From: Legionellales bacterium RIFCSPHIGHO2_12_FULL_37_14
Lineage (GTDB): Bacteria > Pseudomonadota > Gammaproteobacteria > Legionellales > Legionellaceae
Length of the DNA: 60,625 nt
Reading direction: 5' to 3'
Assembly: GCA_001804735.1 (NCBI GenBank)
Contig: MHBC01000032.1
Span: forward strand, 1 to 60,625
A program made the position numbers and the translations under genes. The notes below the pieces were generated by a model that worked only from the letters and a program-made list of their open reading frames with translations, was not told the origin of the DNA and searched no databases. Every line of letters begins with the position of its first letter. The first letter of the stretch is position 1. Shown piece after piece: positions 36,097 to 44,776 of this stretch.

Positions 36097-36300
36097 CTAT
36101 TCCATATAACCCCAATTATAAGGATGGAAGCCGTAGTAAGTTACGGAATAGATGTAATCTTCTTTATAGATTTGTGAACAATCCTTAGAGCTTTGATAAA
36201 AATCTAGCTTCCAATTTTGATAATAAGGCACCCTCGTTGCGCAGCCACATGTTAGCAGGCAGAATGCCAAGATAATATCAATTTGCCATTTTTTCTTCAT
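36097..36300 (-). CDS. small predicted lipoprotein
   Basis: The product has 67 residues. A hydrophobic signal (IDIILAFCLLTCGC) ends with a lipobox-like LTCGC; the acylated residue is probably Cys20. The mature part is short and rich in Tyr and Trp. I do not recognise the family. It is preceded by 267 bases without a gene, in which I see only an ACCAAAAT/ATTTTGGT hairpin at 36341-36360. Confidence 0.5.
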   Translation of the reverse strand: MKKKWQIDIILAFCLLTCGCATRVPYYQNWKLDFYQSSKDCSQIYKEDYIYSVTYYGFHPYNWGYME

Positions 36301-36567
36301 GCTGTCTTTTTCCGTCCATAGTCTTTATATAAGAGTATGGACCAAAATTATTATTTTGGTGGTTACGTCGTAAATATGGTTTATTTTTTGTTGATCTAAG
36401 TCCCAACCTATGCCTTATTGATTAATGTGATGCAACACGCAGTCGTGATAAAAATACCCAAATTTCTCGTTTTTATATTGTGTTTATGATAAATTGAACT
36501 AAATAATATTTATCTTGAAGAAATTAAACAGTTGGCTAATGCCTTATAAGTATTCACAGCTTTTTTA

Positions 36568-36702
36568 ATGTGTTTATCGGATGAAAAACAAGAAAACCAA
36601 GTTAAAAAACTCAGCTGGTTGATTCCCTTATTTGATCATGCTCAAGCATGTAATGCTGAACATTATCTCACAGAACTACGTGAGCGAAAAACTTCAAAAT
36701 AG
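36568..36702 (+). other. small open frame before the YhcG remnant
   Basis: ATG 36568 opens a 44-residue frame (MCLSDEKQENQVKKLSWLIP and onward) ending TAG 36700-36702, 10 bases before the YhcG ATG. The sequence is protein-like but matches nothing I know. A related-looking stretch upstream (LEEIKQLANAL) is out of frame with it, so it may be the end of a decayed gene. Confidence 0.25.
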
Positions 36703-36712
36703 GTCGAGTGAA

Positions 36713-37408
36713 ATGAATAACAAAGATCTAAATACGTGTCTTTTTAAAGATATTGCATTGTTAATTGAATCGACAAAATCGAATGTTGCTCGGTCAGTAA
36801 ATTCGTCAGTTATCCTTTTATATTGGCGAGTTGGTGAGCGCATTCACCGAGAAATATTAATGACAGATAGGGCAGAATATGGTGCGAAGGTTATAAAAGA
36901 ATTATCAAAAGAGCTTAGTTCGATTTATGGTCGTGGTTTTGATGCTAGAGCTTTATTTAGAATGGTTAGGTTTGCCAAATTTTTTCCAGAAGAACAAATA
37001 GTGGTGACACTGTCGCCACTATTGTCGTGGTCACATGTTATAGAATTCCTTTCACTTGAGGATGAAATAAAAAGAAAATACTACGTGGAAAAGTGTAGAG
37101 TGGAGCATTGGACTGTTAGAGATCTCCGCAAAAAAATTAGTAGCATGTTGTATGAACGAACGATGCTCTCCCACCAGCCTGAAACTATTATTGAACAAGA
37201 TTTATCACAATTAAATGCTAATGATGAGTTATCACAAGAACTTGTATTCCGTGATCCCTATGTTTTAGACTTTTTAAATTTGCCCTCACCATTCAGTGAG
37301 AAAGATTTGGAAAATGCTATTTTAGATGAATTATCCAAGTTTTTACATGAACTTGGAACTGATTTTTGTTTTATCGCACGACAAAACTCATTATTGGGGT
37401 CAAGATAA
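36713..37408 (+). pseudogene. YhcG-type (DUF1016) protein lacking its nuclease domain
   Basis: The frame encodes 231 residues from ATG 36713: the DUF1016 N-terminal helical domain (YWRVGERIHREIL, YGAKVIKELSKELS, GRGFDARALFRMVRFAKFFP, SWSHVIEFLS) and the linker DPYVLDFLNLP. Intact members of about 340 residues continue into a PD-(D/E)xK nuclease; here the frame ends at FIARQNSLLGSR, just where that domain should start. Downstream DNA belongs to another gene. The frame is therefore a truncated relic, perhaps still expressing the DNA-binding half. Confidence 0.8.
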
Positions 37409-37434
37409 TACCAGCTGAAATTAACCTAGATGTT

Positions 37435-38355
37435 ATGACTAAAGTTTTTTGCGCGCATCCTTTAGAAGTGCTGTTAAGTCTTTCTCAGGACCAATATGAG
37501 AAATTTTCTGCAAAGTGAGCTCAAGATAAAGCGCTGCAGGCACTCTTAGAAAAAAACATTGCTGAATTAATTAAGCTATGCCCTAATACTCTTGACCTCA
37601 ATAATATAATAGCGCTTATTGATTCACTTAAAGGATCAAAGGATGAAGTAATATTTTTATTATTAAAAAATACAGCTTTTAAAGCTCTGGAAAATGGCTG
37701 CTCACCCTCAAGTATGCAACAAATTATTTTACTTACCGAAAAATTACCGCCTGCGCTAATGGAGGACTTTTATAAAGATAAGAATCTAATATTTACTGCC
37801 CTTAAAAATTCACCAAATTGCGTACCTTTGTTATTTAATAAAATGAATTGTGAAACGTTTTCTAGTGTAGATCTTAAACTTATGAAAGAAGAAATATTTA
37901 AAAATCCCCAGCTAACCGAAAGCGTATTAAAGTTTATGAATTTCGGCCGTTTTAGTAGACAAGCATTTGAGAAAATTTGGACGGAAAAGGATGAAAATAA
38001 AGACCTTTTTATCCAGGCAACCTTTGAGTGTAAACTCCAAGGACTGGTTGAAAAACTAGAAGAAGATGCAAAAACCCAGCAGTTTTCAGCTAACTTAATT
38101 CCTACCATAAAGCAAATATATGAACATTATAAGAACTCAAGGCGTAATGCTGATGCGCTTAATAAAGCATATGATGAGCTAACCAAATTTCACGCTGATT
38201 ATAAAACTGATATAGAAAAAACAGCAAGCTTTAGCCCATTTTCCAAGTTATGCAATTCTGCGCGCCATAAGTTTTTTACATCACCAGAGAGCTCATCTAG
38301 CGAGGTCTTACAGTCTACTATTCGGCATGCCAACAGTGCGCGGCCAAATCACTAA
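37435..38355 (+). pseudogene. interrupted gene for an unknown helical protein
   Basis: From ATG 37435 the frame reads MTKVFCAHPLEVLLSLSQDQ, meets TGA at 37516-37518, and continues in the same frame for 278 codons to a stop at 38353-38355. Both sides look like one protein: helical, Leu/Lys/Glu-rich, with KLPPALMEDFYKDKN and FMNFGRFSRQAFEKIW. The frame is also open upstream into the end of the YhcG relic, so the original 5' end is lost. A restart after the TGA (for example ATG 37714, giving 213 residues) could still be expressed. I do not recognise the family. It resembles the effector-like 992-residue neighbour in style. Confidence 0.55.
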
Positions 38356-38467
38356 AGCAATTGAAGATAGTTTAATAAAATATGTCAATTAATTATAAAA
38401 TGTGTTGACAATAACTATTTAGTGAATTAAATTGAGCCTAAATGTTAACTAAAGAAGGCGTGATAAA

Positions 38468-41446
38468 ATGAAAGATAAAAAATCTGCAAGAGAACTTGTG
38501 CGAGTTGATCCTATTTTGGGAAATATCTACGACTTAACTCAATTACAACAAATTCGGGATGTTGAGGAAGTGAGATTAAAAACTTACTCCGAAGAAGACT
38601 TTCAATATTTTCCAGATGGAGATTATAGAAATTCGCCAATGTATTTGAAACTGGGATCAGCATTAGTAACTTTTGGTTATGGCGGAAAATGCTCTTGTTT
38701 TATCGCGCTCGATATTTTAGATAAAAGAACCCATACCAGAAGAAACTCATGGTCGTTTAATTTAGGTAGGATTAGAGATCACATTACAGGATGTGTAAGT
38801 GATCTAAGGCCAGAGATGCTTTTACCCATAACCCTTCCCTCTGAGCAAATGACGTTTATAGGACATGCAAGTATAGAAAAGGAGGCGTGGGCAAGGTTTG
38901 CTATAGTTCATCAATTATTTAGAGAACTGGTGCAGGGTAATTTGGATGTTGAGGCAAAATTATGTGAAGCTATGGAAGATGCGGTAAACGTTAGAAGATT
39001 AAGAGATGCTGCGCTTCTTGAGGATATTACAACCAATCCATTTCCTCTCCCAAAAGCTTTTATGCTAGAAATGCAAGAAAGCGCGCCAACCCAGCAAGCG
39101 GCCCAAGCTAGCTCAGGTCCTGCCGCTAGCTCAAGTACTGAAGCTAAGTCAACTTTTGATCCTGCAAATGTATGTACTGCAGCTAGATCAACTCCTGATG
39201 CTGCAAATGTATGTGCATCGGCAAGTACACACACTACAAAACAATTTGTAATAAGAGAAGATGCATTACGTTTAACTAGTGATAAAAAAGCTCTTCTATT
39301 TGATGCTGAATTTGATGCTGCCGAAGAAGCCATGATTCGTGAGTTACAAAAAGAAGGCTATACCGCAAAAGATATATACACTGTTTATAATGATACTCCC
39401 AAAGAAAATTTCAGAGAAATATTCCTTGAATTAAAAAAGCTTAAAGCGAATAGAAAAACCTATAATCAAGCAAGCAATTTATGGGAGATATTGTGCCATT
39501 CTGAGATAGAGTTAGTTGATGCGGTTAAGTATTATCTTGCAATAGTTAAACAATGCGACTCTCCTTATATTTTAGCTAAGATTTTAGAGCACCCAAGCTT
39601 TAATGATGATGCTGCTAAGAAGCTGTTTTTGGATGCCATAAAAGATAAAACATTTTTGCTTAAATCTAAATATAGGCAAATGCATGAAAGGATTTTTGTC
39701 CTAATGGCTAGCAGTGAAGATGAAGCATTAATCGATCAATTATTTTCTCATCCTCTTTATAAAGATGCACTTACGCCAAGACAAGGGGCAACGATGGAGC
39801 CAAGCTTTGTGGGATATTTTGGCCATGTATTTTCATTTGCGATGTTACAAGCGGTAAGATGGAAAATAGGCGCAAGTGAAGCTTTTACAGGACGCCCTTT
39901 TGAAGAGAGTTCAGTATTCCGCACTCATCCAATAGTTAAAAAAGATCCTAGTGTGGCCGTTAGAAGGTTACAGGCGCCTGGCGATGTAGTTCGGCAAGCA
40001 CTTATTAGGAAAATGCAAGCAGGGTATGCAAGTCTTTCTCTTAATAGATTGCAAGAATTTAAGCGTTTTATTGAATCATTTAACAAAGAGCAAGCAGAGC
40101 TTGCAGCAGAAGTAAACCTTACTCTTGCAGCTATCTCATTAATTTCTATGCAGTCTAAATGGGGCGAGAAATTTAGGGTAACGCCGGAAATAATTGCAAC
40201 TGTTAACGAGCTAGTTGCCAGTAATATTATCTCTGAAGAAGAGATCTGTAATTTTATTACTAGACAAAATGAAGATGCATACGAATATATTAGCGCCTTT
40301 CCTACTATGAGTTTAGCAGAAAGAGCTCTCGTAATCAGAATGCTGCAAGATGGCTATACTCTTTCTTCCCCTGAAGATCTAGCTGCAATGTATATAATAT
40401 GTGCAACAACAGATAATCTTGCTGTTATTAAAGCAATCTTGAATATATGTAGGAGTGAAGAAATACAAGCAGAATTACTTACAAAACTAAGCAGATTTAT
40501 TAATGTGCCAGAAGCCTTCGACATAAAGAAGCAGCTAGTTATGAATAAATTTGCAACAACTTATAAAAATCTATTTCCTGCTGTAGTAGCTGAATACAAA
40601 GCTTTCGGTTTGACAAAGACCTCTATAATCTTGATGGCTAAACAAGCTGAATGGGGAAGTAAGTTTACGGTTACAGCTAAGCTTATTGACGATATTAATA
40701 GTCTTATTGCCGCTAATAAAATAGATGAAGAAGCTTTTTGTAGGTTCTTTAACAGAAGGGATAATGATGCTTACGCCTTTATCGATGCATTTTCTACTAT
40801 GAGTTTGGATCAAATAGCAATGACTATTAGAGTGCTTGTAACTCAGAAGCTGAATTTTGGAGAAGAAGAAGCAAAGGATGCATATCCTATGATATATGAC
40901 ATCTGTGATGCTACGAACAATCCTTATATTGTGCTGTCGTTTTTAAAAGCTTGTCATACCGAAGAGCAAAGGCAGAAAATCCTAGAAAAATTAACCAAGT
41001 TTAATAATTTACCTAATATTAAAAGCACAGAGTTTAATACTATAGGATCATTAGGCTGGTATATGATGTCTGAAAGCTCTGATATCAATCTTTATGTATA
41101 TGCTTTAGAAAAGGTAACCATACTATCTGGGTTATTTGATAATTGCAGTGATTTGGCTAAGTTTGCGCAAATGCTGTCTGCTTATGGTAGAGTTAGCAAC
41201 TTTTTCAAAGAGCATATTAAACCAATAATGGAAATGAACATTCCAGTTAGTGTAATGCTAGGAAGAATGAAGGAACTACAAAGATCCTTAAATACTAATC
41301 AAGAGCTAAGAGAGCCTTCGCTTGCAGCAGTTGGAATGTTTGCGCAATCAGCACCAGAATCAGCAGCATCTTCCTTACCTCAAGAAAGACCTCCAGTTTC
41401 TAATGATGCTGTTGCTAGTAATTTACCAGCAAATGCGGGTAATTAA
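38468..41446 (+). CDS. large effector-like protein with an internal duplication
   Basis: The product has 992 residues and no family I know. Residues 1-200 form a compact domain; 205-262 is an Ala/Ser/Thr-rich linker; about 265-950 is alpha-helical. Two stretches, roughly 550-690 and 715-855, are diverged copies of each other: SKWGEKF / AEWGSKF, EDAYEYISAFPTMSL / NDAYAFIDAFSTMSL and so on, offset by about 164 residues. The last 40 residues are again low-complexity. There is no signal peptide or membrane segment. Size, linkers and repeats suggest a secreted effector. It begins 112 bases after the interrupted gene and converges with the dsbA-like gene. Confidence 0.75.
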   Translation: MKDKKSARELVRVDPILGNIYDLTQLQQIRDVEEVRLKTYSEEDFQYFPDGDYRNSPMYLKLGSALVTFGYGGKCSCFIALDILDKRTHTRRNSWSFNLGRIRDHITGCVSDLRPEMLLPITLPSEQMTFIGHASIEKEAWARFAIVHQLFRELVQGNLDVEAKLCEAMEDAVNVRRLRDAALLEDITTNPFPLPKAFMLEMQESAPTQQAAQASSGPAASSSTEAKSTFDPANVCTAARSTPDAANVCASASTHTTKQFVIREDALRLTSDKKALLFDAEFDAAEEAMIRELQKEGYTAKDIYTVYNDTPKENFREIFLELKKLKANRKTYNQASNLWEILCHSEIELVDAVKYYLAIVKQCDSPYILAKILEHPSFNDDAAKKLFLDAIKDKTFLLKSKYRQMHERIFVLMASSEDEALIDQLFSHPLYKDALTPRQGATMEPSFVGYFGHVFSFAMLQAVRWKIGASEAFTGRPFEESSVFRTHPIVKKDPSVAVRRLQAPGDVVRQALIRKMQAGYASLSLNRLQEFKRFIESFNKEQAELAAEVNLTLAAISLISMQSKWGEKFRVTPEIIATVNELVASNIISEEEICNFITRQNEDAYEYISAFPTMSLAERALVIRMLQDGYTLSSPEDLAAMYIICATTDNLAVIKAILNICRSEEIQAELLTKLSRFINVPEAFDIKKQLVMNKFATTYKNLFPAVVAEYKAFGLTKTSIILMAKQAEWGSKFTVTAKLIDDINSLIAANKIDEEAFCRFFNRRDNDAYAFIDAFSTMSLDQIAMTIRVLVTQKLNFGEEEAKDAYPMIYDICDATNNPYIVLSFLKACHTEEQRQKILEKLTKFNNLPNIKSTEFNTIGSLGWYMMSESSDINLYVYALEKVTILSGLFDNCSDLAKFAQMLSAYGRVSNFFKEHIKPIMEMNIPVSVMLGRMKELQRSLNTNQELREPSLAAVGMFAQSAPESAASSLPQERPPVSNDAVASNLPANAGN

Positions 41447-41460
41447 AGGTTGCTCTCTGT

Positions 41461-42072
41461 TTAGGATTTTTTAAGCAATTCATCCACAATGGCTAACAGT
41501 CTTTCGGGACTTTTAGCCATTTTTAAATCAGTACGATATTTATTATTAACCACGAAGCTTGGGATCAGCATTATTTCAAATTTAACTGATTCATTAACGC
41601 TGGTTTGAATTTGCATATCAATGGCTGTTGAATGTTGAAAGGCGCTTTCAACTAGCTCTTTATCCGCGTGTAGTTTTTGGATAAAAAAATTAATCATATT
41701 AGGTGTTTCATATAAGGGTAATTTGTCTTTTTGTACTGCAGCAAAAATTTGGGGAAAGGCAGTGTTTAAAATGTCTAATGATTGCGCTATATAGTAAGCT
41801 TTGGCATAAGTTTCCCACCCTTGATGAAAAACCACAGGGTTTCTAGTAAAGTTAATCGCATTTTTGTGTTGCAAAAGCCATGGTTCAAGCTTAGCCTCAA
41901 GATTAAAACACCCAGGGCAGCCAAAGCTAAAAAATTCGCTAACTTGGGGTTTAGCTTTACTAGCGGGGTTTTCAGTACTTAACTCAACATAATCTTTTCC
42001 TTGCACAAAGGTTTCTGCATTAGCTGAAATAAAACCTAAAAGAAAAATGCAAATACTTAATAAGCGCACCAT
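41461..42072 (-). CDS. dsbA: DsbA-like thiol:disulfide oxidoreductase
   Basis: The product has 203 residues from ATG 42072, which follows GGAGAA. A signal peptide (to about ANA at 18) precedes a thioredoxin fold with active site CPGC in FSFGCPGCFNLE and the cis-Pro segment IPSFVVNN. DsbA oxidises Cys pairs in periplasmic proteins. The dipeptide is PG where E. coli DsbA has PH, which should change redox potential. It lies near cytochrome c4, as in several gammaproteobacteria. Confidence 0.9.
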   Translation of the reverse strand: MVRLLSICIFLLGFISANAETFVQGKDYVELSTENPASKAKPQVSEFFSFGCPGCFNLEAKLEPWLLQHKNAINFTRNPVVFHQGWETYAKAYYIAQSLDILNTAFPQIFAAVQKDKLPLYETPNMINFFIQKLHADKELVESAFQHSTAIDMQIQTSVNESVKFEIMLIPSFVVNNKYRTDLKMAKSPERLLAIVDELLKKS

Positions 42073-42093
42073 AACTATTCTCCAAAAAGTAAG

Positions 42094-42107
42094 TGGGCCT
42101 TGGCCCA
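42094..42107. repeat. core of the TTGGGCCTTGGCCCAA palindrome
   Basis: TGGGCCTTGGCCCA is the inner 14 bases of the repeat at 22849 and 25318. It lies 21 bases upstream of the dsbA ATG on the minus strand, so again in a gene leader. Confidence 0.6.
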
Positions 42108-42185
42108 TAAAATGAAATTAGGCATTTGAGCATTTTGTTCAATATTAGTCAATATTAAATATGACTACTATTAAATTGCAAGCCT

Positions 42186-42827
42186 TTAACGCTTTACACA
42201 GCAATGGCTTGAGGCAATTGGAGCTGTGGGATATAACCCTTCTATATAAGCTGCAAGAGTTTTTATGTCTTCTTCCGCTAAATTATGTGCGATATCTTGC
42301 ATAATCTTGTTATAATCATTAATACGTTTTTTTTGCTTAAAATCACGCAGCTGTTGCTCAACGTAAGTTTTTTGTTGCCCAGAAAGCAGCGGGAAATTAG
42401 CCTCAGCATTACCTTCGCCGCCTGGCCCATGACAAGCAATACAAGCGGTAATTTGCTTATTAAGGCTACCACGTTGGTATAGTTTAGCGCCTAGCTTTAC
42501 AGCTTTTTTAGGTGCTGAGCCTATGGATATAGGCAGATTGCTGTAGTAGTACGCTAGGGCACGTAAATCAGCAGTAGATAACTTACTAAATATAGCCCCC
42601 ATAACAGAGGGATTCCGGTTTTTCCCTTGCTGCATGTTGGCCATTTGTTTAAATAGATATTCTGCATGTTGTCCTCCTAGATTAGGAAAATTAGGCGCGG
42701 TACCTACGCCATCTTTGCCATGGCAAGCTATACAGCTGCTAACACTGTAAGGAGGAATAAGCGATTGTGCATGTAACGGCAGAGTTGCGCTTAAGATTAG
42801 GGTGTATAATAAAGTCCAGAGTTTCAT
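42186..42827 (-). CDS. cytochrome c4 (dihaem)
   Basis: The product has 213 residues: a signal peptide (MKLWTLLYTLILSATLPLHA), then two cytochrome c domains, each with a CIACH haem site. LSTADLRALAYYYS and LAEEDIKTLAAYIEG are the matching C-terminal helices of each half. Cytochrome c4 carries electrons to terminal oxidases in the periplasm. I start at ATG 42827; a longer frame to 42872 would overlap engB and spoil the signal peptide. The pairing with engB is conserved in gammaproteobacteria. Confidence 0.93.
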   Translation of the reverse strand: MKLWTLLYTLILSATLPLHAQSLIPPYSVSSCIACHGKDGVGTAPNFPNLGGQHAEYLFKQMANMQQGKNRNPSVMGAIFSKLSTADLRALAYYYSNLPISIGSAPKKAVKLGAKLYQRGSLNKQITACIACHGPGGEGNAEANFPLLSGQQKTYVEQQLRDFKQKKRINDYNKIMQDIAHNLAEEDIKTLAAYIEGLYPTAPIASSHCCVKR

Positions 42828-42853
42828 ATTATTAATTAAGGTAAAATATTTAG

Positions 42854-43465
42854 ATGATGATAACGAATCCATATAAACACGTCACCTTTCTTAAAAGCGT
42901 GGCTAAAATTGCACAATTGCCACCTGAAATAGGCATGGAAGTAGCCTTTGTTGGGCGATCTAATTCGGGCAAATCAAGCGCCCTTAATACTTTAACTGAA
43001 AATAAGCGCCTGGCACGCACCAGTAAACAGCCTGGCCGTACTCAATTAATTAATCTATTTACCCTTGATGTAAAAAGGAGATTAGTTGATTTACCTGGGT
43101 ATGGCTATGCTAAGGTCGCCCGCTCCATACAGCGTGATTGGCAACAGTTATTAACTGATTATTTGCATTATAGACAATCTCTTACAGGGTTAATTCTAAT
43201 TATGGATTGTAGACATCCTTTAACCTCATTGGACGAAGTGCTGCTAAATGCTGCTAAAGCTAGGAATTTAATGGTGCATATTTTACTAACCAAAGCAGAT
43301 AAATTAAGTAAGAGTCAGCAAATAGCAACAACGCTAAAAGTGCAAAAAGCTCTAAGTGACTATAAGCAAAATATCAGCGTACAGTTATTTTCTGCGTTAA
43401 AAAAAATAGGCGTTGAAGATTTAGTTGCAAAGCTTAACACTTGGTTTGAACTTCCTATCGAGTAA
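42854..43465 (+). CDS. engB: ribosome biogenesis GTPase EngB (YsxC/YihA)
   Basis: The product has 203 residues: G1 FVGRSNSGKSSALNTL, G2 region with SKQPGRTQLINLF, G3 DLPGYGYAKV, G4 LTKADKLS. EngB is needed for assembly of the large ribosomal subunit. It is divergent from cytochrome c4 with only 26 bases between starts, and its last 45 bases overlap the convergent membrane-protein gene. Confidence 0.96.
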   Translation: MMITNPYKHVTFLKSVAKIAQLPPEIGMEVAFVGRSNSGKSSALNTLTENKRLARTSKQPGRTQLINLFTLDVKRRLVDLPGYGYAKVARSIQRDWQQLLTDYLHYRQSLTGLILIMDCRHPLTSLDEVLLNAAKARNLMVHILLTKADKLSKSQQIATTLKVQKALSDYKQNISVQLFSALKKIGVEDLVAKLNTWFELPIE

Positions 43466-44776
43466 ATAAATAAATAAAGCAAACGCACAAAGCGCATGGA
43501 TTGGGACAATAAGCGCGTGTCTTGCAATTTCCATAGAATCTGCGTGATAAACCATTAAAGCAAGCGGAATGCAGGCAATAAAATAGCCAACTCCTAAAGC
43601 CTCCACGCCCCACGGCTTACCATCAAAGCCTACGTCCCGCGGCTTGTCCGCGGGATAAAGCGAAATATAAAGTAAACAAATAGCAATTAAATTAAGTATA
43701 TAAATATATAGCAGAGGCACAGTAGAGAAAAATAAGGAATGAAAATTATTTGCTTGATACCAAGCAACTGCATTTTGTTTAGAGTGAAAAAGCAAATTAC
43801 CCTGTTGCCATAAGGGCGAGAAAGTATAATAAGGGTTTTTTAGCAAGAGCTTAAGGTAGCTACTCATACCATGCTCTTTTAACCATGAATTAAACAAAAG
43901 CATATCCTGAGTCTTAAAGTAAGTGGCAGCAAATTCCCAGCCATAATGATCCTTTAGCAGATCTAAACTTTTAGAAGGCGGCATGCCTTGTTTAAGCAAA
44001 TAGTTAGTAAATTGCGGGTTAAGCAACATACGTTTGCCAAAAACATTTAGCATAGGTAAGTTAGAGCGCGTGCTCGTTAGCTCTTTGCCTGCATGCGTGC
44101 TTGAATAAAATGCAAAACCTATTGCAGTTAATATACTTACTAAAGCTAACGTTAAGGCGATTGGTGCAATACGTTCATATAGACCTACTAAAACTAAACA
44201 TAAAAAATACACAAATACCTCTAAAGCTTCCGCATCTCTAAAATTAACTCTAATAATTAAAACGAGAGTAAGAGCAAAGAGATAATAAAAATTATTTTTT
44301 TTGGCTAATAAATTTATAAATAAGCTTATGCTAAGAAAAGCAAGCGCAAAAGACATTGATTCAGTAAGCGCAGTCTTAATCCATAAGGTAAACTCAGCAT
44401 GCAAAGCAAAAATACCTAAAATAAAAGCACTAAAAACAAACAGCCAGATGTTTTTGATGACTCTAAATAAGGTAAATAATAAATAAATCAGACTTAAAGA
44501 ATAGGCTAAAAGACAGCTAAAACTAAAACCAGACAGATCTTGCGTAAAAATTTTAAAGAATAAAATTGCAAAAAAAGGCCGCATTTGAAACAAGCTTTCC
44601 CAAGAAACAGGAGCTTTGGCAAGATCTATGTATTGATATGAATCTGGAAACAATCTTAAAGGGGCATCAGCAATAGAAAAAAATAATACTAACAGCAAAG
44701 AAAAACTCAAAGATATAAAGATAAATTTGCGTTTTTTTTCCAGCCAAATAGTTACAATATTTAAAGAGTTTTGCAT
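43421..44776 (-). CDS. polytopic membrane protein, possibly a GT-C-type glycosyltransferase
   Basis: The product has 451 residues with about ten hydrophobic helices. The first periplasmic loop has an acidic motif (FPDSYQYIDLAK, Asp45 and Asp51) like those of GT-C enzymes (PMT/ArnT type), but the family assignment is weak. A large soluble loop lies at about 220-330. Near the C-terminus a GC-rich palindromic element is translated in frame (about residues 374-392). It overlaps the GT2 gene end by 16 bases and is last in the OMP-collagen-GT2 operon, so I suspect it handles glycan donors or transfer for the collagen-like protein. Confidence 0.65.
   Translation of the reverse strand: MQNSLNIVTIWLEKKRKFIFISLSFSLLLVLFFSIADAPLRLFPDSYQYIDLAKAPVSWESLFQMRPFFAILFFKIFTQDLSGFSFSCLLAYSLSLIYLLFTLFRVIKNIWLFVFSAFILGIFALHAEFTLWIKTALTESMSFALAFLSISLFINLLAKKNNFYYLFALTLVLIIRVNFRDAEALEVFVYFLCLVLVGLYERIAPIALTLALVSILTAIGFAFYSSTHAGKELTSTRSNLPMLNVFGKRMLLNPQFTNYLLKQGMPPSKSLDLLKDHYGWEFAATYFKTQDMLLFNSWLKEHGMSSYLKLLLKNPYYTFSPLWQQGNLLFHSKQNAVAWYQANNFHSLFFSTVPLLYIYILNLIAICLLYISLYPADKPRDVGFDGKPWGVEALGVGYFIACIPLALMVYHADSMEIARHALIVPIHALCAFALFIYLLDRKFKPSVKLCN
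43601..43655. repeat. GC-rich palindromic element inserted in frame in a coding region
   Basis: Within the AT-rich membrane-protein gene lies a GC-rich stretch with two hairpins: TCCCGCGG (43635-43642) pairs with CCGCGGGA (43648-43655) over a 5-base loop, and GGCTT (43614-43618) pairs with AAGCC (43626-43630). On the minus strand it reads ADKPRDVGFDGKPWGVEALG between two hydrophobic helices. Size, structure and in-frame position recall Rickettsia palindromic elements. The boundaries are estimated. Confidence 0.6.
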
